64,000 nucleotides of DNA. Origin: Nannochloropsis salina CCMP1776 (taxonomy: Eukaryota; Sar; Eustigmatophyceae; Eustigmatales; Monodopsidaceae). The notes beneath the pieces were generated by a model. That model saw only the letters and a program-made list of their open reading frames with translations. It was not told the origin of the DNA and did no database searches. Position 1 is the stretch's first letter. Each line of letters opens with the position of its first letter. Location of the stretch: the NCBI GenBank assembly GCA_004565275.1, contig SDOX01000145.1, positions 69,071-133,070 on the forward strand. Reading direction: 5' to 3'. Below are positions 36,188 through 46,778 of this stretch, piece after piece. Both the position numbers and the translations under genes were made by a program.

Positions 36188-37798
36188 ATGGTCGATAGCC
36201 TTTCGCACACGCTGCCTTTTCCTGCTTTCGCTGTTGACTGGGTAGATGCACACAACATTGTCATTACGGGTGGGGGAGGCGCAAGCAAAACCGGCGTTCC
36301 AAACGGTGTCCTTTTGTATTTAGTCCGCGGCGGGGTCGAACGTTTAGTGCAACGACGCTTCTACCAGACGGGTGATGAACTGCCATATTTTGCCAAAGCC
36401 CTTCCTTCTCTCGACCTGCTCGCCGTTGCTATTGGAAATCGCGTGGAACTCCTCCGTCTTCACAACATAATGCCCTTGACTCGTGTCTTGGAGTTGGCCC
36501 CTGACCCGAATGTCATGGACCCGACCATGATAATTGCTTTCTACCAAGGCACAGGCACAACAGGCGTTGACGCGCCAGACAACATGCCGCAGGATGCCAC
36601 CAACATTTTGATGGCCGTAGGGGCGCACGATGGACACATTCGATTGTTAAAAATAGCCCCCTCAGAGACGCAACATACAGAGGACGTGAAAAGTCACGAA
36701 AGCGAAGGTCCTCCTACCGTGTCGCAGCTTGGTATAACCCCCACAGCCACTGAGAAACCATATCGAGACATAGCTTTCCACCCTTCAGGCTGCTTTGTCC
36801 TAGGTGCGTGTGAGGATGGAAGCTGGCGTGCATTTTGGGTCTCTAGGGGCGAGCGGCAAGACCACCAGGGCGCGTGTCCTCCGGCCTTTACCCTGGTCGC
36901 CACCAGCAAGGGCGGCATGGAGGGAAGCACGGAATCCGCCGCAGGAATTGTGGCAAAGGATCAGAAACAGGGCATTTTTTACACATGTCGGTGTGGCAAA
37001 TTTTCTGAGGATGGTCGGTCTTTATTCACCGTGCACTATGTCCGGCGGGGACCCAAAAATACCGACAAACGGCCCGTCTTGACCAAATGGGGGGTGGAGC
37101 TGCGAAGAGAAGAAGAGCAAGGAGGAAAGGGGGAAGCAAGCGTGTCTGTCCGGCTTGTGAGAAGCGTTTGCTTGGCGGGTGTGGACCCGATCATGTGCAT
37201 CGATCTGCGGGGCCCGGTGGGAGTAGCGGGGGACTGCAGCGGGCGGACCATCATTTTCCAAACCAGGAATTTGTCCTGGAGAGCCCGGGAAAAAATGCAC
37301 AATTTTGGAGTCACTTCTCTTTCTTTTTATCCCGCCTGGTCCTTGGCGGGCCCGCCTCACGCGTCTACTGTAAGGGAGGAGGACGTGCGAATAGCCTCGA
37401 CTTCCGGCGACAAAACCCTGCGGCTTCAATACCTGCAAGCTTCCCGTCAAGATCACAAACGGATGGGGTGGATCCGCTGGTCATGTAGCTTTATCCTCTG
37501 GCTCTTCTCGACGGTGGTGTACCTCCTGCTCTTCGTCTTGGTCCTGCTCGGGCTGATGGTCGCCCTGGCCCTCGTGTGGGACGTACCCCCGGACAGGGTC
37601 TTCGACCAATTCCTGGCAGGCGTCTACGAGCCTACAGTCTGGCAACCGGCAGTGGCGCAGGTGCAGGTGCTGTGTAGAGAAGGACTGGCTGTTTTACGCG
37701 TTTCCCAGGGATACGTGCAGGAAAAGATGGGGCCGTGGGTTTCCACGCTCCTGAACAGGGCTAGAGTGGCTATCACGGGTGGGGTGGAAGAGTTGTAG
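36188..37798 (+). CDS. SEC12: SEC12/PREB-like guanine-nucleotide exchange factor for Sar1
   Basis: Single-exon gene of 536 residues from the Met at 36188, where similarity starts (LPFPAFAVDWVDAHNIVITG). A seven-bladed beta-propeller follows. The GGGGASKTGVPNG loop is the K-loop that inserts into Sar1 and binds a potassium ion in yeast Sec12. Near residues 435-462 there is one transmembrane helix (LWLFSTVVYLLLFVLVLLGL), followed by a short lumenal tail, the usual type II ER topology. Sec12 loads GTP on Sar1 to start COPII vesicle budding. Length agrees with the family. The open frame continues 5' to 35921; that part is hydrophobic and without similarity, so a start there is less likely. Confidence 0.88.
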   Translation: MVDSLSHTLPFPAFAVDWVDAHNIVITGGGGASKTGVPNGVLLYLVRGGVERLVQRRFYQTGDELPYFAKALPSLDLLAVAIGNRVELLRLHNIMPLTRVLELAPDPNVMDPTMIIAFYQGTGTTGVDAPDNMPQDATNILMAVGAHDGHIRLLKIAPSETQHTEDVKSHESEGPPTVSQLGITPTATEKPYRDIAFHPSGCFVLGACEDGSWRAFWVSRGERQDHQGACPPAFTLVATSKGGMEGSTESAAGIVAKDQKQGIFYTCRCGKFSEDGRSLFTVHYVRRGPKNTDKRPVLTKWGVELRREEEQGGKGEASVSVRLVRSVCLAGVDPIMCIDLRGPVGVAGDCSGRTIIFQTRNLSWRAREKMHNFGVTSLSFYPAWSLAGPPHASTVREEDVRIASTSGDKTLRLQYLQASRQDHKRMGWIRWSCSFILWLFSTVVYLLLFVLVLLGLMVALALVWDVPPDRVFDQFLAGVYEPTVWQPAVAQVQVLCREGLAVLRVSQGYVQEKMGPWVSTLLNRARVAITGGVEEL

Positions 37799-38538
37799 CA
37801 ATAGTGTGAAAGCATTAGAGCGACATGTTGGCGAAGCGGTATGCCGGCTTTTCAATCCGTACCACTCAATAGTCCACCCTTCAAAAGCTCATATGGACAC
37901 AAAAATCAGGCAGCAATGCGATAAATTTAAGCGAAGGAAGGAGAATCCCGTTGGAGCAGGCGACAAAGAGCAAAGTCGCCATGTGTCCGTATTACCATAC
38001 GGACGAACATAATAAAACCGAACCAAACCGCGTATCCTGTGAAAAGTCCGAGGACTGTCGGGTCGATCTACACAAGGCGAAGAGCGGAAGTGTAACAATA
38101 TGCCGACCCGAGGTGTGATTTTATTTTCCTTGTTCTGCTGTCCAACGTGTGCAAAAAAATTGCTGCCTCGTATGCTTCCCAATCCGTAAGAAGATTGGAC
38201 GGGCAAGGAAAAAACTTTCTACCGCGCACATTTGAACTGATTTGACCGATTCCCCTCTCAACACCAGAAGCAATCGCTGCTTCCTTTACCTCTCTGTTTC
38301 TATATCACTTTCCATTAACTTGCCGTGGATGCAAATTGTGAATCTTTATCCGGGTCGCTCGTAGCCTACAAGGCTACCTTTTTACGCCCCTCACTCAGAT
38401 ATTTCATGAAAAAGCTAGGATACGTTGCTTTTGACATCTCTTCCCAACGCGCAATATGATGCATCTTTCATAACCTCAATTTCGACTGCTGATTATCTCC
38501 CTCGTCTCAAATCATTATTTCCCCACCGTTCTTCCTCC
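37799..38538. other. Intergenic stretch between convergent genes
   Basis: SEC12 (+) and the beta-propeller gene (-) converge here. No coding frame with similarity is seen. It is moderately AT-rich. Confidence 0.45.
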
Positions 38539-41195
38539 TTACGTCCGGGTGGGCAGGCGAGGAGACACAAGCGCATGGCCCCGACGGAGGACCACGAACA
38601 AAAGCGCCAGCACCGCAAGACCCGCCGCGATGAGGGTGGCTCCAACGGGCATCGTGACGTCGTGCAAATTACCATGCAGCATCGACGTAACACCACGGCT
38701 CATGTCCTTCTGGAAATCAGCCGACAAAGAGCGGAACCTGTGTAATGATTGGTCGAGGGGTTGAACCGACGGGGAATTACGGTGTGGGTGTTCTAGACGG
38801 TTGGATCGACGTTTGAATCCAAAAGTCCTTTCGCCACATTGAGTTCGAGAATGAGAAAAATGACAAGAGGGGATAGGGACAACAAGGAGAAATGTGAGCG
38901 CACAGGGTTGGTTGGAAAACTTGGTGGAATGAGAAACAGCCAAGTGATCCATACACTCTCCTTTCAAGCTTCGCATGCCCTCGCTTTCTTGTCCACTCGA
39001 TCCTTCCTTGCCTCTCTTTCTAGTAAGATAAAGAGAGGGGAACTTACTTGGTGGTGGTCGTCGTCCCGCCCGCGGGCATGGGGGACACGTACACGATGCC
39101 CCCCACCGACCCAATCACGATCTCATTGTCCCCAATGGCCTCCACGCCAGCATAGAAGGGATTGATGAAGATGTTGCGCGCCCCAAATTCCTCGTAGAAC
39201 TGATGGCTAAAGACGTCCTTCCCCGTGTCCATGTCCATCCCCAGCAGCGTCCACTGACTGGACCCCGCCTCCGCGCCGACGCAGTAGGCCGCGTTGCTTC
39301 CCTTGGAGATAAGGGGGATGCTGGTCCCACACGACTTGTCCATGCGCGTCCATGCCCGGCTGACCTTGTTCTGGCCGTTGCTCTCCATGGCATGAGGGTC
39401 CATCTCGTACACCGCCATGCCCGGGGAGTAACACCCCAGGGCCGGGGGGCAGGCACGAGAAAGGAACAGGTCAGTGCTGTTGTACGGGAGAAGCTGGTCG
39501 CAAATCTGGGGGATCTGCTCGCGGACAAAGCCGCCTTGGGGAGCCTGAGAGGGTAGGGGCAAGGACAGACAAGGACGTAAGAAGAGGACCATGACCCGGG
39601 GAGGACCGAGTCCTCCGTGGCTGCTCCCGCTCCCTTCTCCGCCTCGTAACTTCACGGCCACTCCAGGGCCCCCTCTTTCATGCCCAACCCCCAACCTTAC
39701 CGTCGTGCAAAAGACACTGTCGTCTAATTCGGTCATGCCCATGTAGTTTTGGACCACAAAGGCCTTGCACCCGTCGACAGCCACGCTCTGCTCGCTTTGC
39801 GTGGGCAGATTCCCGTTCTCGTCCTCGGTAAACTGCACCTTTCGGCTCCCGGCCAACACACCTTTCTCCGCGTCGTACCAGAGCACATTCATGGGCATGG
39901 CGCCATCCGTAATCACGATCGTCTTCCTGCCTCCGCACTCGCTAATCGAGGGGGTGCTGCCAGCCCCCGGTCCCAGCCGTCCGATGTACCAAGGGGCCTC
40001 CGGGCCGTAAATGGTGCTCCACTTGAAGCCCAGACGTCCCGTGGCAGGGTTGAAATCGACACGGCAGACTTCACGCTGCGTGACAATGAAAATGCCCTGC
40101 CCATCGGCCGAGATCGAGTTGGATACCTCGTTGTTGCTTGTACGGGTAAAGTCGCCGAGAGCCAGAGTATCCATGAGGACAAAGCCGCCTTTCCCGTCAG
40201 CACGGGACGCCATCAGGACGCCCGTTTTGGAGCACACCACTACGGTACCATCGTCCAGGACGGTCACCCCGACCAAGTGGTCCGCGCCGGAGGGATTGGT
40301 CCACACCGGGAGCGCTAACTTCCCCAACGGCTTGATCGAGTATCCTCCCTTCCGCCCGCCTTCCTCCACCAGCGTGTACGAGACCAAGGAATCATTGTCC
40401 GTCGTGAAGAAATGGGACTGCCCATTCACTTCTCCGACAAATGCATAAGAGCCATGGAAGCGGAAGTTGTAGCCATGGTCGTACTTGGCCACCTCCTGCA
40501 ACGTCCCGGGCGCCTCCGGGCTCACCTTGTAGACGATCACGTTGCGGATCGTCGAGGTCCACAGCAGGGTGGAACCGTCCGGACGCTTGTCTGTGATGAC
40601 AGAGACGGGGTTGGAGTCCGCAAGGCTGAAGCCCAGGAGGACCGAGGCTTGGTCGGCCATGGAACGGAGACCTCCGTTCTTGGAAGCTCCCAGCATGGAC
40701 GTGAGAAGCATTTGGGCCACGCCGGTGTTGTCCGGCTTTTCATTGATGGTCTGAGACGTAGCAAAGGTGAATGGCCCCGCTGCGGTCACGGGACCGGAGT
40801 AGTCAGAGTTGTCCTTGGACTGGACGGTTCCATGCACGATGGGCCAGCCCTTTGGAGCGAGGGTGATAGGGACCGTGGGAGCCTTGCCGCCGACCGGCTG
40901 TAGAGGAAATTGGACGATTAGAATGAGCTGAGCTATCTACAACGTTCAATAGCTAGCCTATGGAGACATGCAGGTGGGTGTGCATACAATAGCATGGCTC
41001 AGCTGAGAAGCTGATTGGCGCATTTATCTTGGGTGCCAACGAATTTGCGAGCACAAAAAGAGAATGAGAGTACTAAATCATCTCTAGCTTCTCCAGCTTC
41101 GTGATATAATCGATACAGGCGTCTTGCAAGAACTTTACCTTAGGGGCGAAGGCGCCTCCAATGGCACCGTCAGGCTTGATCTCAATACCAGACAT
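38539..41195 (-). CDS. Beta-propeller (quinoprotein/PQQ-like) protein with C-terminal membrane anchor
   Basis: Exons 41195-41139, 40897-39701, 39544-39048 and 38737-38539 join in fitting phases, giving 649 residues. The short first exon encodes a leader with no hydrophobic core (MSGIEIKPDGAIGG). The body has repeated strand units with a PQQ or quinoprotein flavour (HLVGVTVLDDGTVVVCSKTG; SISADGQGIFIVTQ; VCRVDFNPATGRLGFKW; STPSISECGGRKTIVITDG; DNEIVIGSVGGIVYVSP). A Thr run follows. One transmembrane helix (ATLIAAGLAVLALLFVVL) lies about 20 residues from the end with a basic tail, so it looks tail-anchored with the propeller in the cytosol. Bound cofactor and enzymatic function are unknown; a purely structural propeller is equally possible. 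Confidence 0.7.
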
Positions 41196-41938
41196 TGTTT
41201 GTTGGTAGGTGTTTTCAATTGAATTGGGTGGATGCTGTGTCAAGTGTAAAGAGGATTAAGACGGATATTGTTAATAATTAAATATAATTAGGTACTAATA
41301 ATTAAGTATTTTATTGAGAAGATACCATGAAATCTTCCCTGTACTAGTATAGTGGTCACATTCCAAGCTTGAAATATTTTAGACAGGTAGGACATGACCC
41401 GGTGCAGGTGAAATATATGTCGCACCTGGTCTGCGACAAAACATCTTTCGGTAAGCAAAAGCCGTCTTCATGCAGGCAAAAAGCACCAAAAACCAAAGCA
41501 AAGAAGTGTGTTGACGGTGAAGGATCTTGAAAGGGAGGGAAGCGTGTGGGAAGGACGGCGAGGATGACGCCCGTCGGCTTGTTGCGCCATTCAATGGGCC
41601 GCGTCGCTCGGACTTCCGTTTCGGGGCATCTGTCGGGAAATTCAAAATTTCAAACACCAGGGCCGCCGCTCCCTCCTCTCTTGCCTTGGTACGTCTTTGT
41701 GTCCATGAACGTAAATTTACGTTGTTGGGTCAGGAAAATCATTCTAGTGATTCAGAAAAAGTCAATCAGAAAAGAAAAGATATTTGCCGCTTATTATCTT
41801 TGCAGATAGAAACTATTATTAGGTCCCCCGATTTTGATTGTGAACATATTCTTATCAGACACAATCTAACAATTCCTTTGCTGTTTTCGAGTGTTCTTTA
41901 TAATTGCTTGTTGCCATTTCAGTCACAACTCATCGAGC
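41196..41938. other. Intergenic stretch with AT-rich island
   Basis: It holds the upstream region of the beta-propeller gene (-) and the 3' UTR of Z-ISO (-). A strongly AT-rich island with TAATTA and ATAATTA repeats lies at about 41265-41320, just upstream of the beta-propeller start. No coding frame with similarity. Confidence 0.5.
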
Positions 41939-43756
41939 TCACCAATGTAATGTCCAGCTCCCTGCTTGCATGAAAGGGTGTGCCAGATAAGCTCCTAAAG
42001 TCCCCACTCCAATAATGAGATAGGGAAGCCTCGCAAATTCTTTCCAGTAATCGGACGGGAGGACTTGTCGACCTTCCAAAATGGCAGCAAAAGGTGTGAC
42101 AGATGTTTGTTCCTTAAAAGCTTCAAAGACTTCATCGCCATATTTGTCTCGAAGCCGCCGATCCCCGTTCCAAACACTGCATGGAAGTTATGATGAAGAA
42201 TGAAGCTATCCATAAATCAAGTTGCTCTGAAAGTAAATCATATGAATGTCACCGATTTTTATACGTACCCAAAAACGTGATGTGCCATCAAAAAAGCTGA
42301 TGCGACGAGAACGAAAGAATTTCCCATCCATAAGGTATGGGCTGCACACCAAAGCGCTTGGCCTACCATTTGGGGATGGCTATGGAAAGATGTGAATAGA
42401 TAGATTATTTAAGAATAAGTACAGGCACAAAGAAGTAGCAAGCAGCTAGTAGAAAGGCGCGCAGAAAACTTGAAAAATGATCATTGCGTGAACAAAGTAG
42501 CACAGACAGGAAACGTAAAGTTTTACTTGCCGAGTGATACGCATTATTCCCGTGGCCCACATATGCAGCTTTGGCTTTTCAACCGCCGCAATCTCCAACA
42601 AGTTAAATGTGGACGGGTAGAGGAAATAAAAGGAGATGAAGGAGACGATCCAAACTATTTCATGGACACCTATTTTGAGGGAAAATTGAATCGTTAGTAC
42701 GGGACCTGGACACAGACGACGCTTCTTGCGTCGAAATGCGATCTAATCATGTTTCGCATATTGATCTTTCCCACGCCCTTACCCATTCCATTGCTAAACC
42801 TCACGTGTCCCTGTCCCCTAACCAGCATTTGCTTCGCCCTACAAGGTTAAATGACAAGCTTACCGGGTACAAGCTTTACGTCCCATAGTTGAGCACCGTC
42901 GTATCGATGGTTGATGAAATATATTATCGCAGAGCTCGCTAATGGAAGGCTCACCAACGCGAAGACGACACGCCACGCCTAAGTGTGCAAGGGTTTGCGA
43001 GACATAAAAAAGATGATGAGATAAGAAATGTGCTGATCTACAACAATCATTCCCACCCCACATCCCCCACCCCAACCCACGCCACCACGTTTGAGCTGCA
43101 GTGTCAGACATCGTCTTCATTGTATTCTCATCCTCCCTTACCCTTGCACCGATCACTTCTTCAGCCCATGGACGCAAGCTGGCCAGACCGCTATGTGCTA
43201 CACCAAAAATGGTCAATAGCAAAATAATGGCTGCCTCAGAAGAATGACCAGGCACAACGCTCTCTATGAATTGAATGTATTCGTCGCCTAGGCCCGTACT
43301 AGGATTAATCCAAGCAAGAAACAGTGCGCCCAAAACAGTCACTAGGAGAACAGTGAAAATGCTCCAATCCTGGAAAAAAAGTGATTGAAAACATGTGTTG
43401 CAGTTGAGGATGAAGAGCGAACAGAGGAAACCATGCCACAATTGACAACTCTTACTTTGAGGCCTGCCTACCTTAAGATTCTGCTCTTTCAGACTGAAAG
43501 TAGCTGCGTCTTCGCCGACCAAATTTTCACCCCGTGATTCAGTAGAATATAATATTGTAGACGGAGCAGTGTTCCGATAGAACGCATGCTTGCGCACAGG
43601 GGACGAAGAGGGAGAAGTTGAGAAGGACGGCTTGACGGGCCTGATACTTTTAGCCACCAACGAAGGAGAAACAGTCGGACGGAAAAACGCATTCGACAGC
43701 ATGCAGTCCGTCAAAAGTACAAGAAGTAGTAGTACTGCAGCCCCACGTAACGTCAT
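41939..43756 (-). CDS. Z-ISO: 15-cis-zeta-carotene isomerase
   Basis: Six exons: 43756-43472, 43369-43142, 42978-42864, 42669-42531, 42379-42269 and 42176-41939, 371 residues. Z-ISO is a heme-b membrane protein that isomerises the 15-cis bond of zeta-carotene in carotenoid synthesis; it belongs to the NnrU family. Start chosen at 43756, where [18 protein letters not shown] with SNAFF gives a clear bipartite plastid leader. Core motifs: [109 protein letters not shown] and [19 protein letters not shown]. The intron between exons 4 and 5 only keeps the conserved TRHPQ reading if its donor is GC (GCAAGT), a known minor class. The family core is complete. Confidence 0.93.
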
Positions 43757-44285
43757 CGTCGCCCAGAACCCTGTCTGCGTGAAGTGTGTCAGTAGGAAGG
43801 ACGTGAGGCCAAAGACCCTCGCAATGAGCCACCTGGGGCGAGTAGCAACCTTTTTTGCTGACGCGCATGTCCCGATGGAACGCAGGAAAGTCGTTTCAAG
43901 TTCCATCTACAGCCCTACAAGATATATAGACCCCATACAAATGCGTGCTGTGGCTGGTATGCAAGTCAATCTTTTCCAGCATCATGCATCTTGTTCAACT
44001 TCCAGCGGCTGACAACCTCCCCACCCCACGATATGGCTCGAAGCATAGATCGAGCATAAGACAACGAGAGGGTTTGCCACAAATAGAAATTAAAGAAACA
44101 ACCTTTTTTATCTGCTGGAAGTACATGATTTGTAGTTACGAGTTGGGTCAGATGTCTTCAATCAAAATTGATTATATCGTCAGAATATGTCATGTAGCAG
44201 CATGGCAGGAGGGCGGCACACCGGCCATCTTGGAGTGTACAGATTTCGAAATGCGAAAATTATCCCAATTTTCAAAAAATGGTCA
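43757..44285. other. Intergenic stretch
   Basis: It contains the Z-ISO promoter (reading left) and the 3' UTR of the minus-strand gene to the right. The Z-ISO frame is open upstream to 43906, but that part lacks leader character. Confidence 0.45.
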
Positions 44286-46233
44286 TCACCATAAGCCTTC
44301 ATCGTCGGGAATCATCTCGTGCGAGATATCCTTCCGTTCCTCGTCCTCCTCTGGAGGCAGAATATATTTTCTACGTGCGACCCGGACGGGAGAAGCTTTA
44401 CATGTCCTTGATCGACTTGACGGAGTCGAGGAGGCAATGGTGGAAGCAGTGTTGGAGGAGTAAGACCGCATATCCCAAAGGTCGTCGAACAAGGCACCTC
44501 CTTCATCCTTGGAAGTGTCGACTTCTTCCACGCTGGAAGCACTTAAGCGAATTTTCCGGGTCTTTCTGGGCTTGGGAGGAGCCGAAGGTGAATTTTGAAC
44601 AGCTTTATTCTTAGGAGCACTTTCCGCCAGTGTTTCCACAAGTGTTGGCACCTTACTTTCGTTTGCAAAATCGGAGATAGGCAAAGCTCCGGTGGAATTG
44701 ACGCCAGCAGGTAGGGTAGCAGGGGCGCGGCCGTTGGATGACTTTTCTATGATGGGTTCATGCGCATGGGGCGACAGAGGCGGGAGCGGGATGAGCGTGT
44801 GGATAGAGGAATCGGAGGAAAGGGAGGAGGGAGAGCGGGGACGAAAATATTCTTGGGGAGATAGGAAATCCATCTCCGAAGGCAAGTAGTCGGAGACGAG
44901 GTTTTTCCCTGACTGGAATGCGGGCAGACCATCCTCCTCTGTGCGCTCGATCCTTGGAAGCAGGATGCGGGAAAGGAAGCCGGTGATGAGCCTAATGTCC
45001 CGCTTGTGAGAGATCACGGTTGGACTCGCGTCGTCCTTCGTGTATGCCTGACAGAGGCGGAGGACGGCTGCCTCGAGCTCGGCGTTTGTGGTGACGCTGG
45101 TGGGAGGGAAAGGGGGAGATAGACGCGCAACGAAACATTCGTGAGAAACGCGACAAGGAAGGGCAGTGTCTTTTCACACGGGCATCACAGGCATTGCGTG
45201 ATGAAATCAGGTTAGCTAGCAAGCCGAAGTTTCGGGAAATTCGCGTGGGCGAAGGCCATTCTCTCACAAATACTCACGTGGTCATGCTGGCTGCAATGTC
45301 GGAAGTCACCTGTCCCAGCGGTCGAAAGCCTTGGATTTGCTCCACCTCCACGCTCAGTCGCCCCTCCTCCTTCTCTGCTTCGTCTTGCCCGGCTGTTCCT
45401 CCTGCCTTCGCCGGGTCTGAGACTGGCTCTTCCGTTTCCAAACTCACCGTCACCGACTGGCAGCGATGCGGTCGTCGACGCTCATCCCCCTTTTCCGTCC
45501 CTTGACTTGTTTCATATCCCACTTTCTCGCTCTCCCACGTTGGCATCTCCTTGTCCCCCTCCACCGCCGAGGGCAAGACCGGAATGAGAATCGTCGCCTC
45601 TTGGTCGCGCAAAGTAAGTCGCACCCGATTCATTTCCCCCTGTTGAAGCCCATTCGAGCCGATGATAGCCACGGTATCGGAGAGCGTCTTCAGAAAGACC
45701 CGGGCGGCACCCTCACCACTGCAGGGACCGACTGACTTGGGTCGATGTCTTGAATGAATGAATGATGAGGGTTCATCTTTCTCGGTACCGAAGACGCCTG
45801 TAGACTGCACCTGTCTAGGACGACGAGCAGTGATCATCTGAGAGCTGCTTGGATTATTGAGGCCGCTGGTGTTGTCGACATTAATCGCTTCCTCTTCATC
45901 TACGAAGGAAATCGGTGGCAGAGAGAGCTCCTGATCCTCTCCATCATCTTCTTGATAAGCGATATGCGTGGGATGCTTATCTGCAGATGCTTTAATCACA
46001 GCTGGAATGACTCTTTCTTCCTCAGCCTCGCCAGCTGTGACAGAGATAGGTTCATCGGGATGTCGCTCTCCCTCTCGGCGCTCATCCTCAATAGTAAACT
46101 GCAGCTTAATTTTCCGCCTAAAGAGTGATGCATCTACCACAGTTACCAGTGATTCTGTATCCCCATTAGCTTTTGTGATATACTCGTGTTTGTAACCCAC
46201 AATACCACCCAGAGTGGAAAGAGTCTGGCCCAT
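44286..46233 (-). CDS. Hypothetical acidic protein with N-myristoylation-like start
   Basis: Two exons, 46233-45278 and 45096-44286, join across an intron (CCAC|GTGAGT, CCACCAG), giving 588 residues. It begins MGQTLSTLGG: Gly2 with Ser6 fits the consensus for N-terminal myristoylation, which would tether it to a membrane. The body is rich in Glu, Ser, Thr and Pro. A structured helical block spans the splice (ITNAELEAAVL-like, seen as TTNAELEAAVLRL, then KRDIRLITGFLSRILLPRIE), and a basic patch (KPRKTRKIRL) lies near the C-terminus. I do not recognise a family. Continuous reading across the splice supports a real gene. Confidence 0.6.
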
Positions 46234-46778
46234 TAGTGGCCCTGTGGAGGGGCGAAAGAGACGAGATGAAGTACATGCAAAAAAGCTTTTCCAACAGGAT
46301 GTACATGGCGGCGTATTTACTTTAGCATGATGATATAGCTCTCAAGTCGCACATCGCTGTCAGTTTCCCTTCCGAACGCGACCAGGAAGCCGAGCTCGAG
46401 CCTCCCTGCATCTGCTGCTCTTCATGGGCCCATTTTTCAAAATTTTGAAAGTAGGGAGTATGATACACAGCAAACGGGCTAGCAAATCGATCTTCAAGCT
46501 ATCAACTAAGCAAGAGTATTCATAGGTCTTCCTACTCTCCAAACACTTTTTATTTTAACAAAAGATCCGCCCCCTTGAAGCATTTACCATTCGATTATTA
46601 AAACAAAAAGTTTGGTATGAACAACACGACTTGATTTAAGGAATACGACTTGAGAAGGAAAAGAAAACCGAAACAAGCTTGTGCATTTAATTCGCCTGCT
46701 TTGGCTGTAAATCAGATTTGAGGCAGCTTCATTTGTAAAGTATATTCGTCGATGGCGCGCAACACACAGTAAAATCAC
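46234..46778. other. Intergenic stretch left of the hydrogenase locus
   Basis: It contains the promoter of the hypothetical gene to the left? No: both flanking genes are on the minus strand, so it holds the upstream region of the 44.3-46.2 kb gene and the hydF 3' UTR. AT-rich; no coding frame. Confidence 0.45.
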
